This document shows positions 1-8,968 of a DNA stretch of 64,000 bases, one piece after another. Origin of the DNA: GWE2-40-63 sp041664345 (GTDB taxonomy: Bacteria; Bacteroidota; Bacteroidia; Bacteroidales; SZUA-534). The position numbers were made by a program, and so were the translations under genes. The DNA is taken from assembly GCA_041664345.1 (NCBI GenBank), contig JBAYKX010000009.1, positions 1 to 64,000 of the forward strand. Reading direction: 5' to 3'. The notes under the pieces were generated by a model, which made no database searches, was not told where the DNA came from, and worked only from the letters and a program-made list of their open reading frames with translations. The stretch's first letter is position 1. Every line of letters starts with the position of its first letter.

Positions 1-14
1 CGAACATTTGCATT

Positions 15-48
15 AAGAGAGAAAATGCTTTTCGGGCTTTTCTCTCTT
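15..48. terminator. Perfect 11-bp inverted repeat (hairpin)
   Basis: AAGAGAGAAAA at 15-25 is the exact reverse complement of 38-48, with a 12-nt loop. It could form a strong hairpin and may end transcription of a gene lying before the window. A further GAGAGAAAA follows at about 81-89. Nothing else recognisable is seen before the asnS terminator. Confidence 0.4.
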
Positions 49-231
49 TCCTTCATTTCGCTATGCTCCATTACGGAAAGAGAGAAAAATCAATCTTTGT
101 CGCATTTACTAATTGAATTTGTGTTGCGTTTATCGATTTTGAATGGTGAAAATAATCAGCTTATAACCTTTATATACACCGACATAACAAATATAGAATA
201 ACCCTCTTAGTAAACAAAATATAGTTTTGTC

Positions 232-262
232 AAAAAAAACCCTTTAAGATTTCTCCTAAAGG
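232..262 (-). terminator. Rho-independent terminator of asnS
   Basis: Read on the minus strand, CCTTTA (262-257) pairs with TAAAGG (246-241) and is followed by a run of eight T (239-232). It lies about 35 bases past the asnS stop, so it most likely ends the cysS-asnS transcript. Confidence 0.7.
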
Positions 263-296
263 CTTGATAATATTCACTATACTAAAATACTTTATA

Positions 297-1745
297 TTAG
301 AATTCAGCATTTTTTGGGGTGCGGGCAAATGGAATCACATCGCGGATGTTTCCCATGCCGGTTACAAAAAGCATTAAACGCTCAAAGCCCAGTCCATATC
401 CGCTATGCGGAACGGTACCGAATTTGCGGGTTTCCAGGAACCACCACATATCGGTTTCATGAATTCCCATTTCATCAATGCGGGCTTTCAGTTTTTCGTA
501 GCTTTCTTCACGCTGCGAACCTCCAATAATTTCGCCAATTCCTGGGAAAAGCACATCCATGGCGCGGACGGTTTTTCCGTCTTCGTTTTGCTTCATGTAA
601 AAGGCCTTTATCTGTTTTGGGTAATCGGTTAATATTACCGGTTTTTTGTAGTGTTTTTCAACCAAAAACCGCTCGTGTTCGCTTTGTAGGTCAATGCCCC
701 ATTCCACAGGATATTGGAATTGTCCTTTTTGGTTGGGTTTCGATTTAATGAGTATGTCAATGGCCTCGGTGTAAGCCAACCGTACAAAGTCGTTTTTGGT
801 AACAAATTCAAGCTTTTCAATCAAAGGCAAATCGGAACGCTCGTTCTGAGGCTTCAATTTCTCTTCTTCCAACAACCGGTTTTGAAGGAATTCCAAATCG
901 TCGTGACAATTATCGAGTGCGTATTGCACCAAATACTTGAGCATTTCCTCGGCTAAATCCATGTTGTCGGTAATGTCGTAGAACGCCATTTCGGGTTCAA
1001 TCATCCAAAACTCGGCCAAATGGCGCGATGTGTTGGAGTTTTCGGCACGGAAAGTAGGCCCAAACGTATATATTTCGCCCAAAGCCAATGCAGCCAATTC
1101 CCCTTCCAACTGGCCGGAAACGGTGAGGTTGGTCAGTTTACCAAAGAAATCTTTTGAATAGTCAACTTTGCCGTCTTCAGTTCTTGGCAATTTGTCAAGG
1201 TCGAGCGTTGTAACCTGGAACATTTCGCCGGCACCCTCGGCATCGGAACCGGTAATAATGGGCGAATGCATGTAATAAAACCCCTTTCCGTTAAAAAATT
1301 GGTGAATGGCAAAAGCCATGGCATGGCGGATGCGGAAACCGGCGCTGAACGTATTTGTGCGGAAACGCAAATGGGCTTTTTCGCGCAAAAATTCAAGGCT
1401 GTGTTTTTTAGGTTGCAACGGGTATTCATCGGGATTGGCTTCACCCAGAACCTCAATGCTTTGAGCCTTTACCTCCACTTTTTGTCCCGATCCCTGACTC
1501 TCGATAAGCGTTCCTATAATTGAAAGCGAGGCTCCGGTATGGATACGGCTTAAAATAGCTTCATCAATGATTTCAAAGTCGGCTACTATTTGGATGTTAT
1601 GTATTGTTGAACCATCGTTAAGTGCCAAAAAAGCTACGTTTTTACTCCCCCGTTTGGTTCGCACCCAGCCCTTCACACACACATTACTGCCGAAAGCTTC
1701 CGATTTCAGCACATTACCGATTTTTGTTCTCTTAATTGCTTCCAT
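297..1745 (-). CDS. asnS: Asparaginyl-tRNA synthetase
   Basis: Charges tRNA-Asn with asparagine in the cytoplasm (class II aminoacyl-tRNA synthetase, subgroup IIb). The 482-residue product has the usual family length. An N-terminal OB-fold anticodon-binding region (about 15-105) is followed by the class II catalytic core. Motif 2 (FRAENSNTSRH, near 233) and motif 3 (GLGFERLML, near 451) are intact, and the protein ends in the typical RDVIPFARTPKNAEF tail. The ATG start lies 42 bases downstream of cysS on the same strand, so the two synthetase genes are probably one transcript. A terminator follows the stop. Family knowledge and sequence agree. Confidence 0.97.
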   Translation of the reverse strand: MEAIKRTKIGNVLKSEAFGSNVCVKGWVRTKRGSKNVAFLALNDGSTIHNIQIVADFEIIDEAILSRIHTGASLSIIGTLIESQGSGQKVEVKAQSIEVLGEANPDEYPLQPKKHSLEFLREKAHLRFRTNTFSAGFRIRHAMAFAIHQFFNGKGFYYMHSPIITGSDAEGAGEMFQVTTLDLDKLPRTEDGKVDYSKDFFGKLTNLTVSGQLEGELAALALGEIYTFGPTFRAENSNTSRHLAEFWMIEPEMAFYDITDNMDLAEEMLKYLVQYALDNCHDDLEFLQNRLLEEEKLKPQNERSDLPLIEKLEFVTKNDFVRLAYTEAIDILIKSKPNQKGQFQYPVEWGIDLQSEHERFLVEKHYKKPVILTDYPKQIKAFYMKQNEDGKTVRAMDVLFPGIGEIIGGSQREESYEKLKARIDEMGIHETDMWWFLETRKFGTVPHSGYGLGFERLMLFVTGMGNIRDVIPFARTPKNAEF

Positions 1746-1787
1746 AAATGTTGTTATTCAAAATATAATCGGCAAAAATAATAATTC

Positions 1788-3266
1788 CTACCTCATTTCC
1801 CATTCAAAACCGTCTTTGGTATCTTTTATTTCAACCCCCATGGCAGTGAGCTTGTTGCGGATGTTATCGGAAGTGGCCCAATCCTTGTTGCGTTTGGCTT
1901 CCATGCGCATATTCAGCAACAAATCAATCAATTGGGATGATAGGTTATTTCCATCTGATCCGCTTTTCCCTTCGGGAAGAAGGCCAAGGATTTCCACCAC
2001 AAAATCGTTAAAAAGTGTTTTCAGTTCTTGGAGGTCAGTACTGGTTATTTTTTCGTTGCCGGCAACCAAATTGTTCACCAAGGATACCGCCTCAAACAAA
2101 GCTGCAATTAATATGGGGCTGTTGAAATCGTCGGCCAAGGCTTGGTAACATTTTTCGCTAAGCGGTTTAATGAAAACTGTGGTTGTTTCGGAAACTTTTA
2201 TTTTATCAAGGCTCTGCATGGCTTTCATTAAGCGGTCCAAACCCTTTTCGGCAGCCTGTAGCGCTTCGTTCGAAAAATCGAGGGTACCGCGGTAATGTGC
2301 CATTAGAATGAAAAACCTTATTGTCATGGGGCTATAAGCCTGTTCCAGTAGTTTGTGGTTTCCGCTAAATAGTTCGCTCAAGTTGATGTAATTACCCAGC
2401 GACTTGCCCATTTTTTGACCGTTGATGGTAATCATGTTGTTGTGCATCCAGTAATGGGCGGCTTCGTGGCCGTTGGCTGCGGTTGATTGGGCAATTTCAG
2501 CCTCGTGGTGCGGAAAAACCAAGTCCATTCCACCTCCATGAATATCAAAGGTTTGACCCAGGTACTTCATGCTCATGGCAGAGCATTCCATGTGCCAACC
2601 GGGGAAACCCTCACTCCACTCCGAAGGCCATCGCATAATGTGCTCCGGGCTTGCTTTTTTCCATAAGGCAAAGTCAAAGCTGTTGTACTTTTCCGATTGC
2701 CCATCGAGTGCACGTGTATTTTCAATTAAATCTTCCAGGTTGCGGCCCGAAAGTTTGCCGTAATTGTATTTTTTATTGTATTTCAGCACATCAAAATAAA
2801 TGGAACCATTCGATTCATAGGCAAACCCGTTTTTCAATATCTGGCGCACCATTTCTTGTTGTTCAATAATGTGCCCGCTAGCACGGGGTTCAATGCTGGG
2901 GCTCATTACATTCAATGCCCTCATAAAATGCTGATAGCTTTCGGTATATTTATGCACCACCTCCATGGGCTCCAACTCTTCGAGCCTCGCTTTCTTGGCA
3001 ATCCTATCTTCCCCTTCGCCGGCATTTTCATCCACCAAATGTCCCACATCGGTAATATTGCGCACGTAACGCACTTTGTACCCCAGATGCCTGAAAAACC
3101 TGACTACCAAATCGAAGGTAATGGCAGGACGGGCATGTCCCAAATGGGCTTCGCCATAAACAGTAGGCCCACAAACATACAAACCCAAATGATTTGGATG
3201 GATGGGGACAAATTCTTCTTTTTTACGTGTTAGCGTGTTGTAAATAAAAATTTTCGGTGCGGCCAT
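1788..3266 (-). CDS. cysS: Cysteinyl-tRNA synthetase
   Basis: Charges tRNA-Cys with cysteine (class I synthetase, cytoplasmic). The HIGH-type signature appears as GEAHLGHA in the N-terminal Rossmann fold and the KMSKS loop as KMGKS near residue 284. The zinc-binding residues of the family are visible: Cys in CGPTVYG, Cys in WHMECSAMS, and the His/Glu pair in FPHHEAEIAQS. The C-terminal part ends with a short anticodon-binding tail. At 492 residues it is full length. It lies upstream of asnS with a 42-bp gap, which suggests co-expression. Confidence 0.97.
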   Translation of the reverse strand: MAAPKIFIYNTLTRKKEEFVPIHPNHLGLYVCGPTVYGEAHLGHARPAITFDLVVRFFRHLGYKVRYVRNITDVGHLVDENAGEGEDRIAKKARLEELEPMEVVHKYTESYQHFMRALNVMSPSIEPRASGHIIEQQEMVRQILKNGFAYESNGSIYFDVLKYNKKYNYGKLSGRNLEDLIENTRALDGQSEKYNSFDFALWKKASPEHIMRWPSEWSEGFPGWHMECSAMSMKYLGQTFDIHGGGMDLVFPHHEAEIAQSTAANGHEAAHYWMHNNMITINGQKMGKSLGNYINLSELFSGNHKLLEQAYSPMTIRFFILMAHYRGTLDFSNEALQAAEKGLDRLMKAMQSLDKIKVSETTTVFIKPLSEKCYQALADDFNSPILIAALFEAVSLVNNLVAGNEKITSTDLQELKTLFNDFVVEILGLLPEGKSGSDGNNLSSQLIDLLLNMRMEAKRNKDWATSDNIRNKLTAMGVEIKDTKDGFEWEMR

Positions 3267-3350
3267 ACATGCTTTGATTATGAATGTGCAAAGCTAAAAA
3301 TATTTCTTTATATGGCGATAAACAAGGAAGATGTATAAAACGGAAAACAA

Positions 3351-4205
3351 TTATGGCGTTACACTAGCATCAATTGTTTCCACCACTTTACCATCTTTGA
3401 AAATAAGGGTACGGGTTAGAATCCCTTCGTCGTTATAAATATAACGTTTGCCGGTCATGAATTTTCCGTTTACAAAATCGCCTTCGCGGTCAATTTTCTT
3501 GAATTCATTGAATGTTTTATAATAGCCGGTTTTGGTAAACGCTCCGATTTTTTCGTTGCTGGGTTTCGATTCCGTCACCTCTTGGGTCTTGGGTGCAGTA
3601 AGTTTTTGTGAAGGTTTTTGTCCAATTTCAAATTCTTTTATCGATGCCACATCCACCTTACCGTCGGCAAAGCCCATCTGTGAGCGGATGCTTCCATCAG
3701 GGTGAAATTCGGTAAGAACTCCCTCTTTTTTGCCATCGTTCCAATCGCCTATAATCATTAGTGAACCATCGGGGTAATAGTATTTCTGCTCACCGGTCCG
3801 CTTACCGGTTTCGTTGTATTTCCAATCGTAGGCAAGGCTGCCGTTTTCATGGTAATACTTGTATTCGCCCACCCATTTGTTGATTTTCCACAAACCTTGT
3901 TCTGAAATTTTACCATCTTCGTAATAAAACTTGGCAGGACCATCCGGTCGGTTGCTGGTATAGGTAATCTCGTGTTTCAATTTTCCTGACGGGTAATAGC
4001 CATACCATAGGCCTTCTTTTAAATTGTTGATGTAACCCCCTTTTTCCTCCAAATTGCCCGAAACATCTAGCTTAACCCAGGTACCCTGCTTTTTGTTATC
4101 GGCATCTCTAAGGTTCACGGTTTCCCCTTTGTAGGTTTCCGACGTCTGCGTTAAACCATCCAAGGAAATTATAAAAGAAAATACTATAAGAAACCACTTA
4201 CCCAT
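3351..4205 (-). CDS. Secreted MORN/YwqK-type repeat protein
   Basis: A 284-residue protein with a signal peptide (about 1-20, ending LDGLTQ) followed by repeats of about 23 residues of the type GxxxxYYxDGxLxxxxxY, roughly residues 45-185. This is the MORN_2 / YwqK repeat pattern seen in many secreted Bacteroidota proteins. The repeats likely form an extended beta sheet. The family label 'antitoxin YwqK' comes from a Bacillus member and should not be transferred as a function here. A non-repeat linker is followed by a last pair of repeats near 230-275. Role unknown; probably periplasmic or exported. Confidence 0.75.
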   Translation of the reverse strand: MGKWFLIVFSFIISLDGLTQTSETYKGETVNLRDADNKKQGTWVKLDVSGNLEEKGGYINNLKEGLWYGYYPSGKLKHEITYTSNRPDGPAKFYYEDGKISEQGLWKINKWVGEYKYYHENGSLAYDWKYNETGKRTGEQKYYYPDGSLMIIGDWNDGKKEGVLTEFHPDGSIRSQMGFADGKVDVASIKEFEIGQKPSQKLTAPKTQEVTESKPSNEKIGAFTKTGYYKTFNEFKKIDREGDFVNGKFMTGKRYIYNDEGILTRTLIFKDGKVVETIDASVTP

Positions 4206-4430
4206 TGAGAACCATTTTTAACAAAAATAGTACTTTTAGTGATTTATTGGAAAATTTATTTAAAAATGCATCAGGGTTTTCCGTAAACCGATGAATTCTG
4301 GATTTTAAAATCGTTTTGAAAAGCTTGAGGAAAGAATCTTGAAAGAACGGAAGCCTTTTATTATCATTTATTTCGATTAAAAAACAACTTACTTTGATTA
4401 TTGTACTCAAATATCCCAAATATCAAATCC

Positions 4431-5588
4431 TTAAAACCGACCAAACCCCCACATAATAGCTGCTTTAACATACGCAATATTTCCTTCAAAAATGTCAATT
4501 TCCTGTTTGGTAATAATATTATAGCCGCCTTCCAACTTTAGGCTAAAGTATGCCGGTTGCCCATATTCATTTCCATAAAAATTGCGCATTTCATATTCAT
4601 ACAGTTTAAATTCTGTTTTTAATCCGAGCCCAACTGTAAATGCGTTGATAGCTTTTAGTTCAAAATCGTCATCCTCGGGATCGGGAAACACATTGCTCAT
4701 TAAACTAGTCCCCAATATTCCGGTATATGGGGCAATGTGCAACCATTTATTCCTGACAAGGAAATACCCAAACAAAAGACCTCCTTCAAAGTAATCGAAT
4801 GATTCCCCGTTTTCAAAGTTCAGGGTATCAATGGAACTGGTAGTATAAAAAGGCCTTTTTACCTGAAGTCCCCCAACCTGAAAATAAAGCGAAGCATAAA
4901 GCTTTGAAATGTTGATATCCCAATTCAGGTTAAACACGGCATTGTTCGAAAAACTTTTGCCCAATTCTCCTGTAAGGAATATTCCTGATGCGCCCATTCC
5001 ATAAGCTGTAGATGACTTGCCTTGTGACTTTGGCATATAGTTTTTCAAAAAATCATTAAACTTGGAATCCGGGTATTTTTTTTTGAAATCTTCTATCTGA
5101 TAATCAAATATTTCTTCCGGTAAATCCATGGTCACCAAGCTAAGAAAGATTTTCAATAATTCCTTTTCTTCTTGCGTAATGTCCGCATTCCCAATATCGG
5201 TTGAAAGTTCTTTATTCCTTTGAATAATCAGGTCGTAAAGACAGCTGGTAATATTATCGTCCTGCTCATTGTTATAATTTTGTGAAATGTTGCTATAGCT
5301 CATTGCCTTATCAATCCATACCGGATAATTGTGTAACAACAGATTGATATATAAATCCTCAGTGTATGAGAATGCCCTGATATCGGTGCCATCAGGAACC
5401 AAAACCAGATAACTGTAAATTTCATTGGCTTTAATCAGGTCACCATCCACGAGCTTTTTAACCAATAGCCTTCTCCCATTGGAGATCATAACTTCAGAAC
5501 TGTCAACAAACGCTCTAATTTCATTCTCAATTTGAGCACTTAAGTTTATTGAGATAAGTAAAAGACAAAACACTATTAGTTTTTTCAT
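4431..5588 (-). CDS. Secreted protein with C-terminal outer-membrane barrel-like region
   Basis: I do not recognise a named family. The 385-residue product begins with a clear signal peptide (MKKLIVFCLLLISINLSAQ). The first half is soluble and helical in appearance. From about residue 195 there are alternating Gly/aromatic strands (GASGIFLTGELGKSF, LYASLYFQVGGL, FSLKLEGGYNI) and the protein ends in Phe (IMWGFGRF), as outer-membrane barrels often do. An outer-membrane or surface role is inferred. It stands alone, separated from the MORN gene by about 220 bp. Confidence 0.6.
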   Translation of the reverse strand: MKKLIVFCLLLISINLSAQIENEIRAFVDSSEVMISNGRRLLVKKLVDGDLIKANEIYSYLVLVPDGTDIRAFSYTEDLYINLLLHNYPVWIDKAMSYSNISQNYNNEQDDNITSCLYDLIIQRNKELSTDIGNADITQEEKELLKIFLSLVTMDLPEEIFDYQIEDFKKKYPDSKFNDFLKNYMPKSQGKSSTAYGMGASGIFLTGELGKSFSNNAVFNLNWDINISKLYASLYFQVGGLQVKRPFYTTSSIDTLNFENGESFDYFEGGLLFGYFLVRNKWLHIAPYTGILGTSLMSNVFPDPEDDDFELKAINAFTVGLGLKTEFKLYEYEMRNFYGNEYGQPAYFSLKLEGGYNIITKQEIDIFEGNIAYVKAAIMWGFGRF

Positions 5589-5862
5589 AATATGTTGTTT
5601 TAAAAATTACTATAACTCACTAATTTTATATTGGTTACCCTAAATTCCTTTTAATTCATCTTTATTACTTAAAGGTAACTAAAAGACTTCAGATGGAGTG
5701 AAAATTGAATCCATTATTTGAATGGGTTCGAAAATCTATTTCTTAACATCGTTTAAATAATCATGTTTAAGTATTTTTGCTGTTTAATATTTCAATAATG
5801 TCGCTATTGGAATGGCTGGTTAATAAGATGCCATTAAGAGTAAAAATAAAAAAGCAAAAATC

Positions 5863-6090
5863 ATGAAAGCAATATACATAACAGTATATACCGAAGATGC
5901 TTTGCAGATGGAAGCCATAAAGGCCGTTATAAAGGCTTTTAAAATAAAGTACACGATTTCTAAAGTACAAGAGGTGGAAAGCCCATATAACCCAGAGTTT
6001 GTGGCCAAAATTGAAAGAGGGCGTGAAGATTACCGAAAAGGTAAAGGCTTAGAAATTACAATGGATGAACTGAAAGCTCTATGCAAATAA
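5863..6090 (+). CDS. Small antitoxin of a YoeB-type module
   Basis: A 75-residue protein, MKAIYITVYTEDALQMEAI at the start and ITMDELKALCK at the end. It resembles the short antitoxins (DUF2683-like) that precede YoeB/RelE-type toxins in Bacteroidota. Its stop overlaps the ATG of the following toxin frame (6081), a spacing typical of type II TA operons in which translation is coupled. It would bind and silence the toxin and probably repress its own promoter. The antitoxin is intact although its toxin frame is broken. Confidence 0.6.
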   Translation: MKAIYITVYTEDALQMEAIKAVIKAFKIKYTISKVQEVESPYNPEFVAKIERGREDYRKGKGLEITMDELKALCK

Positions 6091-6337
6091 TTTACATGCC
6101 TGAAGCTAAAGAAGACTTGGATTTCTGGGTTAAGTCCGGTAACAAACCTGTGTTAAAAAAATAACCCAACTTCTAGAATCCCTTATCGAAACCCCTTATG
6201 AAGGTATTGGCAAACCGGAACCATTAAAACATGGTTTAACGGGCTGTTGGTCTCGAAGAATAACCCAGGAACACCAAATTATTTATGAGGTGCATACCGA
6301 TAAAATTGTTGTATTTTCGCTGAAAGGGCATTATTGA
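6081..6337 (+). pseudogene. YoeB/Txe-type mRNA interferase toxin, frameshifted
   Basis: The start MQIIYMPEAKEDLDFWVKSG and, after a frame change, PLKHGLTGCWSRRITQEHQ and the ending VVFSLKGHY are typical of YoeB/Txe ribosome-dependent endoribonucleases. The family's C-terminal His-Tyr is kept. The frame is lost at a run of seven A (6155-6161) that leads straight into TAA at 6162-6164. One extra A restores KKITQLLESLIETPYEG and a product of about 85 residues. Either the toxin was inactivated by a one-base deletion in a homopolymer or the base is missing through sequencing error. Confidence 0.75.
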
Positions 6338-6362
6338 AAACAATGCCTTCATTGGCAAGAAA

Positions 6363-6405
6363 AAACTAAAGGACACCCTATCGAGCGTCCTTATTGATGT
6401 GAAGT
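6363..6405 (+). terminator. Hairpin downstream of a TA module, repeated at 36.0 kb
   Basis: AAGGAC...GTCCTT followed by TGATGTGAAGT. The same arrangement recurs at 36023-36060 after the second PIN remnant, so it seems to travel with TA cassettes. It may act as a transcription terminator for the yoeB module, though the T-tract is poor. Confidence 0.4.
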
Positions 6406-6412
6406 GATTTAT

Positions 6413-6498
6413 GCCTTAAAAACAAAAAGATTACAAAATAGGTTGGGACGGCTTGGCGCAGGTTTTGTGTGGCCAGCCAGCCTGAACACCGCTTAACC
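6413..6498. repeat. Dispersed repeat R2, copy 1
   Basis: About 86 bp starting GCCTTAAA and carrying GGTTGGGACGG, CCAGCCAGCCTGAA and CCGCTTAACC. It matches 7377-7455 closely. Each copy ends 13-17 bp from the 3' end of a minus-strand TA module. No open frame of note; function unknown, possibly a former recombination site or a transcription-related element. Confidence 0.6.
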
Positions 6499-6514
6499 TA
6501 TTCTATCAGTGTGG

Positions 6515-6807
6515 TTATTTACGCTTCTTCCAAACTTTAGGACTTCTACTTGTGTGAACTATTGCTAAAATATAAATCACTTTATCTTCAATTGTAAAGA
6601 ATATTCCATAAGGAAATCTAACAGTTAAAGCTCTTCTTAACCCTTTGTAAACAACTTGATACTGATTTGGATTACGCTGTATTGAATTGATTTCGGCATC
6701 TAACGCTAAAAAAAATCATTTCCTAAACCTTCTTGTTTATCATTATACCAATTTGCTGCGTCCTTTGCATCTTCTTCTGCAAATGGCTTGATGATAAGTT
6801 TATACAT
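6515..6807 (-). pseudogene. RelE/ParE-type toxin, frameshifted
   Basis: The start reads MYKLIIKPFAEEDAKDAANW and, after the break, AEINSIQRNPNQYQVVYKG and VRFPYGIFFTIEDKVIYI. This is the ParE/RelE fold pattern, ending near the basic WKKRK. The frame breaks at a run of eight A on the plus strand (6708-6715); on the coding strand GAT TTT TTT is followed by TAG. One more T restores NDFFLALDAE. The ATG overlaps the antitoxin stop by one base. As with the neighbouring YoeB, the toxin is lost and the antitoxin kept, or a homopolymer base was miscalled. Confidence 0.75.
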
Positions 6808-7025
6808 TAGAACTGACTTTTTATTCTTGCTTTGACATCATCCCAACTTGAACCTTCATTAGGATTATTTTTATGAGCTTCAATACGTCCATCCAAAAGC
6901 AGCTTAACTTCTTTTGTCAAAGCTGGCTTTTCATCATTTTCAGCAATACTATCCCAAATAGCTTCTACCATTAAGATACGTTCTGAAACGCTTAATTTTA
7001 ATATGTCTTGCATCATTCTTGTCAT
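6807..7025 (-). CDS. Antitoxin, addiction module component family
   Basis: A 72-residue protein with LKLSVSERILMVEAIWDSI near its start. This matches the RelB-like 'addiction module component' antitoxins (TIGR02574-like) that pair with ParE/RelE toxins. It precedes the broken toxin and shares one base with it (TAATG). It should neutralise the toxin by binding through its C-terminal part. It is intact. The array suggests it could be kept for antidote or autorepressor function after toxin loss, which is an inference. Confidence 0.75.
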   Translation of the reverse strand: MTRMMQDILKLSVSERILMVEAIWDSIAENDEKPALTKEVKLLLDGRIEAHKNNPNEGSSWDDVKARIKSQF

Positions 7026-7063
7026 TTTACAAAGTTAATTATTTTCTTACTCAAAATTATATT

Positions 7064-7370
7064 ATTTCAACGTATGATATTTCTCCAATTCCTTTTGCAA
7101 GTCCTCTAAATTATCAGTTCGGCACCTTTTGGTTGAGCTTACAAAGTAATGCCCCACCATTTACTGTACCTCCTGTAAATTGTGGTGTTGCAGCCAGTTA
7201 GTTAATACTGATACTCTGATTTGCGCCATGCTTTTCAGGTTGGGCTCGTAGCGGTTTACCATATGCTTTATACTTTTGATGGGCTACTACAAAACGTTAG
7301 AACCAAACAGGCTTTTGCAAAATTGAATTACTTACCACACGATGAAATCGTGCGGTAGCGGGATGGGCCT
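7064..7370. repeat. Fused recombinase/HTH relic, copy 1
   Basis: Minus-strand translation of 7064-7255 gives RYEPNLKSMAQIR, NWLQHHNLQEVQ, a stop, then MVGHYFVSST and NLEDLQKELEKYH. This is the C-terminal catalytic end of a tyrosine recombinase (GHxxVSSTxRY). Directly joined is plus-strand code related to the C-terminus of an HTH regulator (about 7263-7330), then an imperfect palindrome CCACACGAT...ATCGTGCGG. The same junction occurs in copies 2 and 3, so the fused block spread as a unit. Non-functional as protein. Confidence 0.75.
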
Positions 7371-7376
7371 TAAAAA

Positions 7377-7455
7377 ACAAATAAGATTATAAAAATAGGT
7401 TGGGACGGTTTGGTACCGGTTTTGTGTGTCCAGCCAGCCTGAATACCGCTTAACC
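7377..7455. repeat. Dispersed repeat R2, copy 2
   Basis: Second copy of the repeat at 6413-6498, with GGTTGGGACGG, CCAGCCAGCCTGAA and CCGCTTAACC preserved. It ends 13 bp from the stop of the higA-like gene, the same placement as copy 1 beside the RelE-type module. Confidence 0.6.
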
Positions 7456-7467
7456 CATTGTTTCAAG

Positions 7468-7944
7468 TTAGTAGAAAGGGTACAATATTGCTGCTCTATG
7501 ACCAGTGAAATATTCTTTAATTGAAGTAATATTCATAAGTTTTTCTCTTTTTCCCGGTTCCAGTTTCACTTCTTTATTTCCGACAACTAAGGATTCTAAA
7601 GGAATACCTAAATATCTGTTTAATAAGGTTATCATTTTTAATGTTAATGGTCGCTTGCCATGCAAAACTTCTGATACTCTAGTTTTCCCTCCAAACAATG
7701 GAGCTATATCAGCCTGTTTTAAATTCATTTGTTCCATTCTAAACTTAATGGCTGCAATAGGATTTGGTGCTTCAATAGGATAATGCTCTTGCTCATATTT
7801 CTCTACAAGCAAAGATAAAAGCTCCATTTCTTCACCTTCTGGACTGTCCGGCTCTAAAGCATTTTCAGTACTGTTAATCAGGGTGTAAATACGTTCGCAA
7901 GCTTCATTGTATTCTTGCTCTGTTTTTAATATTTTAGTTTTCAT
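7468..7944 (-). CDS. higA: HigA-type antitoxin (XRE helix-turn-helix)
   Basis: A 158-residue protein. The first 60 residues are helical and acidic. Residues about 66-130 form an XRE-type HTH: IKFRMEQMNLKQADIAPLFG, then RVSEVLHGKRPLTLKMI. This is the architecture of HigA antitoxins that bind DNA and block HigB. It follows the higB-like gene with a short overlap (7934-7944), the toxin-first order typical of higBA. It probably represses the operon promoter upstream of 8245. Confidence 0.85.
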   Translation of the reverse strand: MKTKILKTEQEYNEACERIYTLINSTENALEPDSPEGEEMELLSLLVEKYEQEHYPIEAPNPIAAIKFRMEQMNLKQADIAPLFGGKTRVSEVLHGKRPLTLKMITLLNRYLGIPLESLVVGNKEVKLEPGKREKLMNITSIKEYFTGHRAAILYPFY

Positions 7945-8245
7945 AACTTACTGTTTTTGTGTCTATTTTGTCGTATTCTTTATGTGTTCCGAACCAAACA
8001 ACAAAGACTATTTTTAACTTATATTCTATGTCAACAATCAAGCGATAATCATTACCCTTTATATTGAACACTACACGTTTTGAACTGATTATACTGGCAT
8101 TACCATATTTTGCTTTCAGTTCATTTGCATTGTTCCATGTTGAGAACCGAACCTCATAAATCCAAGCTTTTACAAACTCTTCAGCATGTTGGTATTTGCT
8201 TTGTTTGCAATACTCGGTTAATGTTGACTCTTTTATTATTCTCAT
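7934..8245 (-). CDS. higB: HigB-type mRNA interferase toxin
   Basis: A 103-residue protein with the HigB pattern: MRIIKESTLTEYCKQ at the start, ASIISSKRVVFNIKGNDYRL in the middle and GTHKEYDKIDTKTV at the end. HigB toxins are RelE-fold, ribosome-dependent endoribonucleases. The frame is intact and of normal length, so this may be one of only two complete TA pairs in the array. It lies upstream of the antitoxin, and the two overlap. The start is the first ATG. Confidence 0.88.
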   Translation of the reverse strand: MRIIKESTLTEYCKQSKYQHAEEFVKAWIYEVRFSTWNNANELKAKYGNASIISSKRVVFNIKGNDYRLIVDIEYKLKIVFVVWFGTHKEYDKIDTKTVSYEN

Positions 8246-8342
8246 ACTTTACAAAGATAGTAAAAGTTACCAAATAGGGTAACTAATTTATTGGTTTAAT
8301 TTTTTAGACATATCCATATTGTATCCAAACGTATCCATAAGT

Positions 8343-8645
8343 CATTTCAATGGATGATATTTCTCCAATTCCTTCTGCAAGTCCTCTAAATTATCGGTTC
8401 GGCACCTTTCGGTGGAGCTTACAAAGCGATGCCCAGCCATTTACTGTGCCTCCTGTAAATTGTGGTGTTGCAGCCAGTTGGTTATTATTGATGCCCGTAT
8501 TTGCGCCATGCTTTTTAGGTTGGGTTCGTAACGGTTTACCTTATAGATTTATACTCTTGACGGGCTACTACAAAACATTAAAACCAAACAGGCTTTTGCA
8601 AAATAGAATTACTTACCACACTATGCAATCTGTAGGTAGCGGGAA
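8343..8645. repeat. Fused recombinase/HTH relic, copy 2
   Basis: Minus strand: recombinase end with SMAQIRASIITNWLQHHN, AGHRFVSST-type residues and NLEDLQKELEKYH. Plus strand from about 8540: the HTH C-terminal end (LTGYYKTL in another frame). The junction at GGTTTACC...TTTATACTCTTGACGGG is the same as in copies 1 and 3. The terminal palindrome is eroded (CCACACTATG...GTAGGTAGCGGG). Lies just upstream of higB. Confidence 0.75.
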
Positions 8646-8713
8646 AGTTAAACTTGATAATCAGCACGTATCGAACAATTATGCTGCTCTAACCTTGTAA
8701 AAACGTAATCTTT

Positions 8714-8968
8714 ATGTTAATTTTGAAAGAAAATATTAATTGTTTTATTACGCAAACACTATTAGTAGAAATAAAAGACAATATCGGGTTGAGGATACTG
8801 CAGGAACTGGAACAGGCCCATATAATCAGGCTAATTCAAACAACCCAGGAGAAAATCCCCGGAAAGCTTTCTACAAGGTTACGTGGCGCTTTCTCAAAGG
8901 AAACATCCCAACAAATGAGATCCGAACTGGAACAAATGCGTAGCGAATGGCAACAACGGGATATTTGA
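8714..8968 (+). CDS. Antitoxin of a PIN-type module, copy 1
   Basis: Sequence from residue 14 (QTLLVEIKDNIGLRILQELE to SEWQQRDI) is nearly the same as the 72-residue antitoxin at 35700. There the gene starts ATGCAAACA; here the same place reads ACGCAAACA, so the original start codon is lost. The frame now opens at an upstream ATG (8714) adding 13 residues unrelated to the paralogue. The product may still be made but from a changed start. It overlaps the PIN gene by 22 bp. Function as a toxin-neutralising partner is inferred from position. Confidence 0.65.
   Translation: MLILKENINCFITQTLLVEIKDNIGLRILQELEQAHIIRLIQTTQEKIPGKLSTRLRGAFSKETSQQMRSELEQMRSEWQQRDI

Noticed and set aside
7019..7201. Plus-strand 60-codon frame beside the RelE-type antitoxin
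   Set aside because: The minus-strand reading of the same DNA gives the conserved end of a tyrosine recombinase in all three copies, so the plus-strand frame is a by-product.
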